DNA of 64,000 nt from Hymenobacter lapidiphilus (GCF_013377885.1 NZ_JABKAU010000017.1:26794-90793), one strand, 5' to 3'; positions 43,465 to 52,161 are shown, counted from the stretch's first letter. Notes: generated from the letters alone by a model not told the origin. Numbers and translations: made by a program.

Positions 43465-43722
43465 ATGTTCATTGATCTGGTTATTGCGGGCCTGTTTGCC
43501 ATGTCGCTGGTTCCGCTGGTAACCGGCTATTGCGCCTATAGCTACGGCCGCTCGTTCTGGCTGTGGTTTGCGCTGGGACTGCTGCTGCCCATCGTGTCGT
43601 ATTTCGTGCTCTTCGCTCTCATCCTGCGTCAGCAGCTCGACCATGGCCAGCGCCTGCTCAACGAAGCCAAAGCCTTGCTGGCCGAAGCCGAAGAGGTTGA
43701 GCGTGCGGAGCGAAGAGAGTAG
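43465..43722 (+). CDS. Small two-helix membrane protein
   Basis: 85 residues. Two hydrophobic helices (residues about 3-22 and 31-53, with the turn SYGRSFWLWFALGLLLP) and a charged helical tail rich in Ala/Glu/Arg (NEAKALLAEAEEVERAE) that should lie in the cytoplasm. Resembles small phospholipase_D-nuclease-type N-terminal or hypothetical proteins of the phylum but no family is certain. A box TATCTTCC at 43419-43426 is a weak promoter candidate 38 bases upstream. Divergent from the cyclase-like gene. Confidence 0.7.
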   Translation: MFIDLVIAGLFAMSLVPLVTGYCAYSYGRSFWLWFALGLLLPIVSYFVLFALILRQQLDHGQRLLNEAKALLAEAEEVERAERRE

Positions 43723-43739
43723 CTGCAAATAATATATGT

Positions 43740-44975
43740 TTACGGATGCTGGCCAAGCCAGCTCAGCAAGCCGCGGGCTGCCCAGGCGCCGGTACTGAAA
43801 CAGCCCTGCAGCAGATAGCCGCCGGTAGGTGCTTCCCAGTCGAGCATTTCGCCGGCCACAAAGGTGCCGGGCCGCATCCGCAGCATCAGGTGCTCATCCA
43901 GCGCCCCCCAGGCCACGCCGCCTGCCGTACTAATCGCCTCATCAAGCGGGCGCAGGGCAGTTACCGGTATAGGCAGGGCCGAAAGCAGGGCGGCGGCTTC
44001 GGTTGGGGCGGTTGGAAATATAGCCGGCCCCAGCTCGCGCAGCAGCGTGGGCACCGGCGTCCCCAGCCGCAACGCCTCCCCCAGAAACGACGCCACTGAT
44101 TTGCCTGGCCTGCGCCGCGCCAGCTTCTCCAGCAATTGGGCCGGCTCAAGGTCGGGTTTGAGGTGCAAATGCAGCACGGCCGGGCCGCCGGCCGCCAATT
44201 GGGCCCGCAGCTGCGGTGTGAGGGCATACACCGGCGTACCCTCAATGCCATAATCGGTGAGCATAACTTCGCCACGCACCGTTTCCGGACCGCAGCTCAA
44301 CGCTACGTTCTTAAGCGGCTGCCGGCCCACTTTTTCGCGGAAAAAATCCGACCAGGCCACCTCGGCTCCGCAGTTACTAGGCGCAAAGGGCACTACGGGC
44401 ACGCCGGCACGCTCCAGCTCAGGCCGCCAGGCCCCGTCGGAGCCGGTCTTGGCCCAACTAGCTCCGCCCAGGGCCAGCAGCGTGGCGGCGGGCTGCACAG
44501 TGGTTTGTTCGCCGGTGGTTTCGTGGCGCAGGTGCAGGGCACCATTGGGGCCGAAGCCCAGCCAGCGGTGGCGCACGTGCAGCGTTACGCCCAGCGCCTG
44601 CAGCCGCGCCACCCAGGCGCGCAGCAGGTCGGCGGGTTTGTGGTGGGCCTCCGGAAACACGCGGCCACTGGTGCCCACAAACGTGCTGATGCCCAGTTCG
44701 GCGGCCCAGGCGCGCAGGTCGGTGGGGGAGAAGTGGGCCAGGAAACCCGTGAAATCGGGGGCGCGGGCAGCGTATCGGGCGGCGAAGGGGGCGGCTTCTT
44801 CGGCATTGCTCAGGTTGAAGCCCCCGTGGCCGGCCACCAGAAACTTGCGGCCCACCGTGGCCTGCGCCTCGTAGATGCTGACCCGGCAGCCCGCTTCGGC
44901 CAGGCGCTGAGCGGCCAGCAGGCCTGCCGGTCCGCCACCCACTACCGCCACTTCTTTCCCCAAAGGCTGTTGCAT
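43740..44975 (-). CDS. HI0933/YhiN-type FAD-dependent flavoprotein
   Basis: 411 residues from MQQPLGKEVAVVGGGPAGLLAA; a much longer frame upstream runs through the antiporter gene and is not real. Rossmann GxGxxG for FAD (VGGGPAGLLAAQRL), then the family segment VGRKFLVAGHGGFNLSNAE, LALGGASWAKTGSDGAW, and the C-terminal STAGGVAWGALDEHLMLR ... FVAGEMLDWEAPTGGYLLQGCFSTG, which is the strongest mark of the family. Function unknown; probably a reductase. The ATG lies four bases after a promoter-like TACCTTTA. Confidence 0.93.
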   Translation of the reverse strand: MQQPLGKEVAVVGGGPAGLLAAQRLAEAGCRVSIYEAQATVGRKFLVAGHGGFNLSNAEEAAPFAARYAARAPDFTGFLAHFSPTDLRAWAAELGISTFVGTSGRVFPEAHHKPADLLRAWVARLQALGVTLHVRHRWLGFGPNGALHLRHETTGEQTTVQPAATLLALGGASWAKTGSDGAWRPELERAGVPVVPFAPSNCGAEVAWSDFFREKVGRQPLKNVALSCGPETVRGEVMLTDYGIEGTPVYALTPQLRAQLAAGGPAVLHLHLKPDLEPAQLLEKLARRRPGKSVASFLGEALRLGTPVPTLLRELGPAIFPTAPTEAAALLSALPIPVTALRPLDEAISTAGGVAWGALDEHLMLRMRPGTFVAGEMLDWEAPTGGYLLQGCFSTGAWAARGLLSWLGQHP

Positions 44976-44979
44976 AAGG

Positions 44980-44987
44980 TAAAGGTA
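44980..44987 (-). promoter_or_regulatory. -7 box 4 nt before the HI0933 gene
   Basis: TACCTTTA on the minus strand, one base off TAnnTTTG, followed by CCTT and the ATG. Confidence 0.5.
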
Positions 44988-45048
44988 CGCTACGCGCCCA
45001 CGCAGCCCCGTTTCAACTGGCAGGCCCGCGCCACCGCCGTCGAAAGCG

Positions 45049-45056
45049 TATCTTCG
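45049..45056 (+). promoter_or_regulatory. Candidate -7 box of the antiporter gene
   Basis: TATCTTCG, one base off TAnnTTTG, 84 bases before the ATG at 45141. Confidence 0.4.
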
Positions 45057-45140
45057 CCGTTCCGGGTCTTCACAGAGCCGGCCAACCACGCTCGTTCCGG
45101 CCCGTATAGCCGGAATTACTTTTGGGCCAAGCTTCACTCT

Positions 45141-46328
45141 ATGGGTTCTTATTCCATTCTTATTGGCCTCAGCCTGGCCATTATTCTTTCTTACCTCTTC
45201 GACCTGATTGCCCGCGCCACCAAAGTGCCGTCGGTGCTCATGCTGCTGCTCTCGGGTATTGCCCTGCGTCAGGCCGCCGACTACTTCGAATTTACGTTCG
45301 TCGCGCCTAAAGTAATTCTGGAAATATTTGGAATTATAGGGCTGATTATGATCGTGTTGGAAGGGGCGTTGGACCTCAAGATTACCCGCGAAAAATTTCC
45401 GCTTATCCGGCGTTCCTTCTTCGCGGCCGTGCTCATGCTGGTCGTGCAGTCGCTGGCCATTGCCTTGATTCTGCACTACTGGCTGGGGGTTAATTTCCAG
45501 AGTTGCCTCGTAAACGCCATTCCGCTGGCCGTTATCAGCTCGGCCATTGCTATTCCCAGCGTGGCAGGCCTCACGGGCGAAAAACAGGAGTTCATCATTT
45601 ACGAAAGCACCTTCTCCGATATTCTGGGCATTATGCTCTTCAACTTCGCTCTGCAGGCTAATTTCGGCCAGGGCATGTCGGTGGCCACGTTCGGGCTCGA
45701 TGTAATAGCCGTGGGTTTGGTGGCTATTGCAAGTACTGCTGCGCTTATTTTCCTGCTCGACCGGATTCGGCTGCATGTTAAGTTCTTCCTGATTCTGGCC
45801 TTTCTGATTCTGCTTTACAGCGTGGCCAAAAACCTGCACCTATCATCTCTGGTGCTGGTGCTGGTGTTCGGACTGGCCGTTAATAACGCCGAGCAGTTCA
45901 TGGTGGGGCCTATCAAACACTGGTTCAACCCGGCCCGCCTCACCGACGAACTGCACCAGCTGCGCAGCATCACGGCCGAATCGGCCTTCCTGATCCGCAC
46001 GTTCTTCTTTCTGCTCTTCGGCTACAGCATCACGGTCAGCAAGCTGATGAGCCCGCAACTGCTGCTGCAAGGCGTAATTATCGTGGTGGCTCTCACGGCC
46101 ATCCGCTACTTCTACCTGCGCTTCATTGCCAAAACCGACCTTATTCCCGAGCTGTTCATTGCCCCAAAAGGCCTGATTACGGTGCTGCTGTTTTATAGCA
46201 TCCCGCAGCAGCACCTCATCGGCGAAGTCTCCGAAAACATCCTCTTCATTGTTATTCTGCTCACCGGTGTGCTGATGATGGTAGGCCTGCTGATGAGCCG
46301 CGAGGAACCCGCCATCGGAGAGTACTGA
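45141..46328 (+). CDS. Cation:proton antiporter (CPA1/NhaP-like)
   Basis: 395 residues from the ATG at 45141 (MGSYSILIGLSLAIILSYLFDLIA), where the hydrophobic protein begins; the open frame upstream is antisense to the flavoprotein gene. About 11-12 membrane helices. The region PLAVISSAIAIPSVAGL followed by EFIIYESTFSDILGIMLFN corresponds to the Na+/H+ exchanger core, with the acidic residues of the ion site in ESTFSDILG. No regulatory TrkA_N or cytoplasmic domain. Ion specificity (Na+ or K+) cannot be told. Divergent from the flavoprotein gene with 165 bases between. Confidence 0.9.
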   Translation: MGSYSILIGLSLAIILSYLFDLIARATKVPSVLMLLLSGIALRQAADYFEFTFVAPKVILEIFGIIGLIMIVLEGALDLKITREKFPLIRRSFFAAVLMLVVQSLAIALILHYWLGVNFQSCLVNAIPLAVISSAIAIPSVAGLTGEKQEFIIYESTFSDILGIMLFNFALQANFGQGMSVATFGLDVIAVGLVAIASTAALIFLLDRIRLHVKFFLILAFLILLYSVAKNLHLSSLVLVLVFGLAVNNAEQFMVGPIKHWFNPARLTDELHQLRSITAESAFLIRTFFFLLFGYSITVSKLMSPQLLLQGVIIVVALTAIRYFYLRFIAKTDLIPELFIAPKGLITVLLFYSIPQQHLIGEVSENILFIVILLTGVLMMVGLLMSREEPAIGEY

Positions 46329-46358
46329 CGACGCAGAGGTGCGAGTTTAGCAGTAAGC

Positions 46359-46441
46359 ACAAAGAAGTGAGAGGTGTGCCTTTCGTGCTGTCAGCCCCAT
46401 TTGGCCGGGCCGCACGAAAGGCGCATCTCTCACTTCTTTGT
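46359..46441. terminator. Long imperfect hairpin between converging genes
   Basis: ACAAAGAAGTGAGAGGTGTG (46359-) and its near-complement ending CTCACTTCTTTGT (46441), 30 bases with two or three mismatches. It contains CACGAAAGGC-type GC stems. May act as a terminator for both genes. A shorter pair of the same words (GAAGTGAG, CTCACTTC) follows ftsK at 55351-55405. Confidence 0.6.
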
Positions 46442-46453
46442 ACTCAGGCCTCC

Positions 46454-47014
46454 CTAGAAATTCGTTTTAAACAGCTTGATGGCAATGGCCAGCAGGATGA
46501 CGCCGAATACGCGCCGCAGAATATCTTCGCCGGCTTTGCCGAGTTTGCGCTCAATCCAGGGCGAGCTTTTGATGACCAGGTACACGAAAACCAGGTTCAC
46601 GAGCACGCCGGCCAGTACGTTGGGCAGCGCGTAAGCGGCCCGTAGCGAGAGAAGGGTAGTCATGGTGCCGGCCCCTACAATCAGTGGGAAGGCCAGCGGT
46701 ACAATCGAGCCCGTGCCCGCCGCCGGGTCGTGCCGAAACAGCTCGATGCCCAGAATCATCTCCATACCAATCAGGAAGATGATGATAGCACCGGCCAGAG
46801 CAAAAGACTGGAAATCAACCCCAAAGAGCGACAGAATGCTCTGGCCCACGAACAGGAAGCTCACCATCAGTATGCCCGCCACAATGGTGGCCTTCTCGGC
46901 ATTTACGTCGCCTTCGCGCTGCCGAATCTGAATAATAATGGGCACCGAGCCCAGAATATCGATGATGGCGAACAGCGTGAGCGTAACGGAGGCTATTTCC
47001 TTGAGGCTAAACAT
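46454..47014 (-). CDS. MarC family membrane protein
   Basis: 186 residues, six helices. Family marks are ALFAIIDILGSVPIIIQIR, the AIIIFLIGMEMILGIELF segment and PLAFPLIVGAGTMTTLLSL. Once thought a multidrug-resistance regulator, but that has not held up; real function unknown. The ATG is at the edge of a long inverted repeat that fills the gap to the aminotransferase gene. Confidence 0.92.
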   Translation of the reverse strand: MFSLKEIASVTLTLFAIIDILGSVPIIIQIRQREGDVNAEKATIVAGILMVSFLFVGQSILSLFGVDFQSFALAGAIIIFLIGMEMILGIELFRHDPAAGTGSIVPLAFPLIVGAGTMTTLLSLRAAYALPNVLAGVLVNLVFVYLVIKSSPWIERKLGKAGEDILRRVFGVILLAIAIKLFKTNF

Positions 47015-47162
47015 GAATCACAGCTGGTGCAGATGGTGCAGAAAAGGCAGATTCGTTCTGGGGGCGGATTCGCTAAAAATGGATTCGTGTGGATGGATGG
47101 GCAGCGTGAACGAATCAGCTATCTGAACGAATCTGCACCATCAGCACCAGCTGTGATTCAGG
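47011..47162. repeat. Long inverted repeat filling the gap between marC and the aminotransferase gene
   Basis: Left arm ATGAATCACAGCTGGTGC-A-GATGGTGCAG (47013-47041) and right arm CTGCACCATC-A-GCACCAGCTGTGATTCA (47133-47161) pair with one mismatch; inside, GATTCGTTC and GAACGAATC pair too, with more GATTCG/CGAATC words in the centre. The arms include the start codon of marC and the stop codon of the upstream gene. Confidence 0.85.
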
Positions 47163-48225
47163 AGAACTCCTTGGCGAAGAACTGCACGAGCTGCTCGAAG
47201 GCGGCATCGGGGATGGCGGGGAAGTTGGCGATGCGCAGGCTGGTGGCTTTTAGGTCGCCGTAGCCGCTGCCGATGTACAGGTTCTGGGCAAAGGCGCGGC
47301 GCCTGACTTCCTCAATGAGGCTGGGGGCGCCCTGCAGGCCGATGACGGTATAGGAGCGGGTTTCGGGGTTGGTAATCAGCGGCCGGAGCTGGGTGGCCTG
47401 GTCGAAGTAGTCGTAGAGCTTGGTGGCCCGCCCGACAACGTGCTGGTGAGTGGTTTTGATGGGCGGGTTGTCGTGGATGGCGCGGCTTAGCAGGTAGATT
47501 CCCAGCACGTTGGGCGTGTGGGTGGTCTGGAAGTTGAGCATCTTCTCATACTGGTCGGCCAGCGAGTTGTAGTGGCCGCGCTCCTTCAGCTGGCGCACCC
47601 GCTCGATGGCCCGCGGCGAGAGCACCATCATCGAAAGGCCCGCCGGTAGCCCGAAGCACTTCTGCACCGACGCGAACCAGATGTCGCCCTTGATGTACTT
47701 GAGCTGTACTCCGCCCATCGACGAAGTGGCATCGACGGCCAGCAAAGCCTTGGGTGGCAGGCGGTTGTATAGGTTGAGGATGACGCCGTCGCGCAGCTGG
47801 GTGGTGGTGGAGGTTTCGTTCTGGGTGATGCACACCAGATCGGTCTGCTCATCGAGGCCCGGCAGCCGGTCGGTGTCGGGCACCTCATCAATCCCGAATT
47901 TGAGACCTGCCGATGCCGGGCGCAGGGCTTTGGCGGTTTCGTACCACTTCTGGCCGAAAGCACCGTTGTAGAGGTGGAAGCTTTTGGTAGGCGTGAGGCT
48001 CTGGGCCAGCACTTCCCAGCATTCGGTGGCCGAGCTGAGGAAGAAAATGGTGTAGTCCTGCGGGATGTGAAGCTTGGCTTTGAGCTCCTGCACCGTCTGG
48101 CGCATCAGCTGTACAAACTTCTCGCCCCGGTGCGGCGCCGAGAGCCAGCCCTCATCAAAGGCATCCTGTAGATACTGGCGCACCTGCGGATACACCTGCG
48201 AAGGCCCGGGATTGAACGTATACAT
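47158..48225 (-). CDS. Class V aminotransferase (phosphoserine aminotransferase-like)
   Basis: 355 residues from MYTFNPGPSQVYPQVRQYL, the usual start of the SerC-like group. PLP lysine Lys189 in SVQKCFGLPAG; the pocket pieces IFFLSSATECWE and LLAVDATSSMG are typical. It may serve serine synthesis (3-phosphohydroxypyruvate as acceptor) or as an alanine:glyoxylate type; the sequence does not decide, though the FNPGPS start favours SerC. Perfect promoter box 27 bases upstream. Confidence 0.88.
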   Translation of the reverse strand: MYTFNPGPSQVYPQVRQYLQDAFDEGWLSAPHRGEKFVQLMRQTVQELKAKLHIPQDYTIFFLSSATECWEVLAQSLTPTKSFHLYNGAFGQKWYETAKALRPASAGLKFGIDEVPDTDRLPGLDEQTDLVCITQNETSTTTQLRDGVILNLYNRLPPKALLAVDATSSMGGVQLKYIKGDIWFASVQKCFGLPAGLSMMVLSPRAIERVRQLKERGHYNSLADQYEKMLNFQTTHTPNVLGIYLLSRAIHDNPPIKTTHQHVVGRATKLYDYFDQATQLRPLITNPETRSYTVIGLQGAPSLIEEVRRRAFAQNLYIGSGYGDLKATSLRIANFPAIPDAAFEQLVQFFAKEFS

Positions 48226-48252
48226 AGCGGCGGATTGCTTGGTAAGGAAATG

Positions 48253-48260
48253 CAAAGGTA
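48253..48260 (-). promoter_or_regulatory. -7 promoter box of the aminotransferase gene
   Basis: TACCTTTG on the minus strand, perfect match, 27 bases before the ATG at 48225; rules out the longer frame starting at 48255. Confidence 0.65.
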
Positions 48261-48317
48261 GGAAAGGGAATGAGGGCCAGCAGAGTAAACGCGAGATATC
48301 CGCGCCCTCTCGCTGCC

Positions 48318-48764
48318 TTACACCCGAAACCCCATGCGCTTGGGCCGCTGGCCGTCGAGGTAGTGCAGGGCCAGCCGGTAGCTTTCCAGCCCGAAACCAC
48401 TGATGCTGCCGGCGCAGTGGCGGCCCAGCAGGCTGCGCTGCCGGAACTCCTCGCGGGCGTGCAGGTTGCTCAGATGCACCTCAATTACCGGCGAGCCGAT
48501 GGCGGCCACCGCGTCGGCCAGCGCCACGCTGGTGTGCGTGAAGCCGCCGGCATTCAGCACGATGCCGTGGTAGCTGAAGCCCACTTCGTGCAGCTTATCA
48601 ATGAGGCCGCCTTCGTGGTTGCTCTGGAAATACACCAGCTCGAATTGTGGGAAAGCCTCCACCAGTTCGGGCAGGTAGTCTTCGAAGGAGCGGGTGCCGT
48701 AGATGCCGGGCTCGCGCCGGCCCAGCAGGTTAAGGTTGGGACCGTTGAGCAGCAGGATTTGCAT
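48318..48764 (-). CDS. aroQ: Type II 3-dehydroquinate dehydratase
   Basis: 148 residues. Shikimate-pathway enzyme; marks are LLNGPNLNLLGRREPGIYG with the catalytic Tyr and Arg, FQSNHEGGLID, the LNAGGFTHTSVALADA segment and EVHLSNLHAREEFR, then the HCAGSISGFG loop. Forms a dodecamer in known cases. Divergent from xerD across a family A repeat. The pairing aroQ/xerD back to back is common in this phylum as far as I recall. Confidence 0.97.
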   Translation of the reverse strand: MQILLLNGPNLNLLGRREPGIYGTRSFEDYLPELVEAFPQFELVYFQSNHEGGLIDKLHEVGFSYHGIVLNAGGFTHTSVALADAVAAIGSPVIEVHLSNLHAREEFRQRSLLGRHCAGSISGFGLESYRLALHYLDGQRPKRMGFRV

Positions 48765-48794
48765 AGTGTTGGGCGTATTATAAGACTTAGGGAC

Positions 48795-48927
48795 AAAGGA
48801 ACGTCATTCTGAGCAGAGCGAAGAATCTCGCGTGCCAAAGCAAATCATACCATCAGATACACCCGTCTAGCGTCAGGAACAGCATTGCACGCGAGATTCT
48901 TCGCTCTGCTCAGAATGACGTTCCTTT
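48795..48927. repeat. Palindromic repeat, family A copy (CGCGTGC variant)
   Basis: Arms AAAGGAACGTCATTCTGAGC ... AATCTCGCGTGC and complement, about 41 bases each. Shares the AATCTCGCGTGC inner word with the copy at 16462-16567. Lies in the divergent gap of aroQ and xerD. Confidence 0.9.
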
Positions 48928-48965
48928 GCCTTCCCTCACCCCAAAGCCTCCCCAACCGCCCGCCC

Positions 48966-49868
48966 ATGTCGCCCTGGAATCTTGCCATTAAACAGTTCGA
49001 GGGCTACCTGCAGCTCGAAAAGTCGTTGTCGGCCAACTCGGTGGAGGCGTATGCGCGCGACGTGCATAAGCTGCGCCAGTACCTGGAGTTGGAGCGGCTG
49101 CCGGCCTCGCCCCAGCAGGTAACCACCCGGCTGCTGCGCGACTTCCTCACCTGGCTGGGCGGCATGGGCCTGGAGGCTACCTCGCAGGCCCGCACCCTGT
49201 CGGGCATCAAGGCCTTTTACCGCTTCTTGATCATGGAAGATATGCTTTCCATCGACCCCACCGACACGCTGGAAGCGCCCAAAACCGGCCGCAAGCTGCC
49301 CGACACGCTCACCTACATTGAAATCGAGCAGCTGCTGGCCGCCATCGACCTGAGTACGCCCGAAGGAACCCGCAACCGGGCCATACTGGAGGTGCTTTAC
49401 AGCTCGGGGCTGCGCGTGAGCGAGCTAACCGGCCTGCGCCTGTCCAACCTCTACGCCGACCAGGGCTTTGTGCGCGTAACGGGCAAAGGCAACAAGGAGC
49501 GGCTGGTACCCATCGGCCGCGACGCGCTCAAGCACCTGGGCTTCTACCTGCAGGGCATCCGCGCCCACCTCGATATCAAGCCCGGCCACGAAGACACCGT
49601 GTTTCTCAACAAGCGGGGTACGGGGCTTTCCAGGGTGATGATTTTCCATATCATCAAGGCTGCCGCCGAAAAAGCGGGCATTGCCAAAAGCATCAGCCCG
49701 CACACCTTTCGGCACAGCTTTGCCACCCATTTGATTGAAGGCGGGGCCGATTTGCGGGCCGTGCAGGAAATGCTGGGCCACGAAAGCATTACCACCACCG
49801 AAATCTACACCCACCTCGACCGCGACTATCTGCGCCAGGTCATCACGCAGTTTCATCCGCGTAGCTGA
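48966..49868 (+). CDS. xerD: Tyrosine recombinase XerD
   Basis: 300 residues from MSPWNLAIKQFEGYLQLEKSL. N-terminal SAM-like core-binding domain, then the catalytic domain with Arg150 (SSGLRVSEL), His246 and Arg249 (HTFRHSFATHL), His272 (MLGHESI) and Tyr281 (TEIYTHLD). Resolves chromosome dimers at dif together with a partner, working with FtsK whose gene lies 2.5 kb downstream. Full-length and intact. No dif-like site was identified in the window by eye. Confidence 0.95.
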   Translation: MSPWNLAIKQFEGYLQLEKSLSANSVEAYARDVHKLRQYLELERLPASPQQVTTRLLRDFLTWLGGMGLEATSQARTLSGIKAFYRFLIMEDMLSIDPTDTLEAPKTGRKLPDTLTYIEIEQLLAAIDLSTPEGTRNRAILEVLYSSGLRVSELTGLRLSNLYADQGFVRVTGKGNKERLVPIGRDALKHLGFYLQGIRAHLDIKPGHEDTVFLNKRGTGLSRVMIFHIIKAAAEKAGIAKSISPHTFRHSFATHLIEGGADLRAVQEMLGHESITTTEIYTHLDRDYLRQVITQFHPRS

Positions 49869-49889
49869 AGTGCCCGCGGCCGGCCGCGT

Positions 49890-50315
49890 TTAGTGGGCCG
49901 TTTGCTGCCGGCACGATGCCAGCCAATCGTTGGCTTCCGCCAGCAGGTCGAAAATCTGAATTTCAAACTGGGTGAATAAATGGTGAGTAGGCGTGCCCAG
50001 AAAGAGGGTGGCCAGTGTGCCGCCTCGCACCACGTGGGCCACGTACTGCACGCCGGCGTGGGCCGCCGCCGGTGCCCAGCGCTGCGCCAGCCACAGCAGC
50101 GAGTCGAACCAGGGGCCTTGCAGATCGGTGTTGTCGTTGAGCAGGCAGCAGCCCGGGTGCTGGCGCAGAATGTCGAGCGCGGCCTGGGCTCCTTCGTAGG
50201 CCAGCGGCCCCGTTACGTTTCCCTGCCAGGTAACGGTGAGCTGCTTCTGCTCCGGCGAATAGCACAGCCGGCAATAATCAGGACATTCGGGGCTGGAGAG
50301 TAAACGTTCTGTCAT
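49890..50315 (-). CDS. Hypothetical STAS-like protein
   Basis: 141 residues, soluble. Alternating strands and helices (QKQLTVTWQGNVTGPLAYEGAQAALDILRQHPGCCLLNDNTDLQG ... QYVAHVVRGG) recall the SpoIIAA/STAS-like proteins common in Hymenobacter-type genomes, with three or four Cys in the first third. No partner gene nearby. Function unknown. Confidence 0.75.
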   Translation of the reverse strand: MTERLLSSPECPDYCRLCYSPEQKQLTVTWQGNVTGPLAYEGAQAALDILRQHPGCCLLNDNTDLQGPWFDSLLWLAQRWAPAAAHAGVQYVAHVVRGGTLATLFLGTPTHHLFTQFEIQIFDLLAEANDWLASCRQQTAH

Positions 50316-50427
50316 GATAAAAGCCTAAAAAAAGCGGGAAATGTTTTAACGTGTAGTGGGCCGGTCAGGATGCCTTTTGCCGAAAAAAGGCAGCTACTTT
50401 TACGCTCCCGTTCCTGCTGCTGCCTTC

Positions 50428-52161
50428 ATGCCTGCTCTTTTTAGCGCTATTGCTTTGCCGTTTCGCCCTCGCCACGCTCTGCTGGGTGCGGTAGTGGCGC
50501 TGCTGCTGCTGGCCCTGGCCTACGCGGCCCCCGCCGGCCGTACCTACATTCTGCTCAACGACAACCTCGACACCGAGCTGGCTACCGGCTATGCGCTGGT
50601 AGCCGAAGGCAAGGCTCTCGACTACCGGCCGGGCGTCGTGGTAGAGCGCCTGCTGAACGGGCTGCCCCGCAATGCCCTGCGGCCTGGTTTGCAACCCCTC
50701 GTAGGCCTGCAGGCCCTGCTGCCCACATTGCCCGCCTACCTGCTGCACGAGCTGCTGGTGCGTTTGGCCGGGCTGCTGAGTATGTACTGGCTGCTGCGCC
50801 GCCACCTGCTGCCTGGCTCTCGCAACGCTGCGCTGTGCGCCGGGCTGGCCCTGGCCTGGGCGGTGCTGCCGGCCTACACCACCTACGGCCTATCGGTGCT
50901 GGGGCAACCGGCGGTGGCGGTAGCCCTGCTGCAGCTGCGCCACGGCCCTGCCCGCTGGCCCTATTGGGCGGTGTTGGTGGGTTTCGGAGTGTGGTCGAGC
51001 TTGGTGCTGGCGGGGGTGTTTGTGCTGCTGGCGGGTGCAGGACTGTTGTTGTGGGAAACCTGGCGGGGCCGTTACCGGGCCGCCGGTCGCCTGCTGCTGG
51101 GGCTGTCCGTGCTGGCTGCCACGTATCTGGTGGTGGAGTACCCGCTGGTTTCGGCGCTGCTCGGCGGGCAGTTCGTGTCGCACCGGCTGGAGTTCGACTA
51201 CGCCCGACTGGCTCCGGTTGGGATGGGAGTGGGGCTACTGGCCGCGGCGCGCTATTTTCTGCTGGGCCACTACCACAGCGGCCTACTGGTGTGGCTGGCC
51301 CCGCTGCTGGCCGCTGGGGCGGCCGCGTTTCTGGTGCCGGCCGGCGCGGCCCGCCACCAATTGCGGCAGTGGCTAGCTGGGGCTTTGCTGGCACTATCCG
51401 GGGCCGCGCTGTTCTGCGGTTTCTACCCGCAGCTGACAGCGGTGGGCCAGCAGGCGCTGCCGCTGCTCCGGGCTTTCAATCTTTCGCGGCTTCATTTTCT
51501 GCTGCCGCTGGTGTGGTTTGCCCTCCTGGCCTTCAGCCTGCGCCAGCTGCCGGCCGGTAGAGGCCGCTGGGCGCTGGTGGCGTTGCAGCTAGCTATCGGG
51601 CTGGGCTTCAATACCGAATGGACGCTGAATGTGTGCCGTTTGCTGGGCCGGCTGCCTGCTTCGGAGCCCACCTACGCCGCCTACGTAGCCCCCAGGCTAT
51701 TTGGGCAGGCCCGGCACGCTATTGCAGTGCGCACCGGTCAGCAGCCGGCGGCCTACCGGGTGGCCTGCCTGGGCTTTCCGCCGGCCGTGGCTACGCTCAA
51801 CGGGTTTTTTACCCTCGATGCCTACCTCAACAATTACCCGCTGGCTTACAAGCACGCCTTCCGGCCCCTAATAGCCGGCGAGTTGGCCAAAAGCGCGGAG
51901 TTGGCCACGTATTTCGATGCCTGGGGGAACCGTTGCTACCTGTTTTCGGCCGAGCTGGGTAAAAATTTCCGGGTGCCTGGCACGCCGGTCCGCACCGTGC
52001 AGCACTGGCAGTTCGATGCCACCGCTTTCCGCCGGCTTGGCGGGCGCTACGTGCTGTCGGCGGCTCGGCTGGCCCGGCCCAGAGCCAGCGGCCTGCGCCT
52101 GTTCGGCCAGTACGCCGCCCCAGACGCCTACTGGCACCTGTGGGTGTATGAGGTGCTATAA
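50428..52161 (+). CDS. Large polytopic membrane protein of unknown function
   Basis: 577 residues from the ATG at 50428 (MPALFSAIALPFRPRHALLG). About 12-13 hydrophobic helices, Leu/Ala-rich, then a C-terminal soluble part of about 150 residues (YAAYVAPRLFGQARHAIAV ... YWHLWVYEVL). First loop after helix 1 has an Asp-rich stretch (LLNDNLDTELATGYALV) that may be the acidic site of a GT-C fold, as in the 36312 protein. DUF6044-type proteins look similar to me, but I am not certain. TACTTTTA at 50395-50402 is a weak promoter candidate. Confidence 0.72.
   Translation: MPALFSAIALPFRPRHALLGAVVALLLLALAYAAPAGRTYILLNDNLDTELATGYALVAEGKALDYRPGVVVERLLNGLPRNALRPGLQPLVGLQALLPTLPAYLLHELLVRLAGLLSMYWLLRRHLLPGSRNAALCAGLALAWAVLPAYTTYGLSVLGQPAVAVALLQLRHGPARWPYWAVLVGFGVWSSLVLAGVFVLLAGAGLLLWETWRGRYRAAGRLLLGLSVLAATYLVVEYPLVSALLGGQFVSHRLEFDYARLAPVGMGVGLLAAARYFLLGHYHSGLLVWLAPLLAAGAAAFLVPAGAARHQLRQWLAGALLALSGAALFCGFYPQLTAVGQQALPLLRAFNLSRLHFLLPLVWFALLAFSLRQLPAGRGRWALVALQLAIGLGFNTEWTLNVCRLLGRLPASEPTYAAYVAPRLFGQARHAIAVRTGQQPAAYRVACLGFPPAVATLNGFFTLDAYLNNYPLAYKHAFRPLIAGELAKSAELATYFDAWGNRCYLFSAELGKNFRVPGTPVRTVQHWQFDATAFRRLGGRYVLSAARLARPRASGLRLFGQYAAPDAYWHLWVYEVL

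Noticed and set aside
44136..45140. Long N-terminal extension of the antiporter reading frame
   Set aside because: The stretch is antisense to the HI0933 flavoprotein gene, low in complexity and without membrane helices; the hydrophobic protein starts at 45141.
44976..45839. Long N-terminal extension of the HI0933 reading frame
   Set aside because: It runs antisense through the antiporter gene and lacks family similarity; the FAD-binding start MQQPLGKEVAVVGG begins at 44975.
48966..49868. Phage or integrative-element integrase
   Set aside because: It is full-length XerD with housekeeping neighbours and no attachment repeats or cargo.
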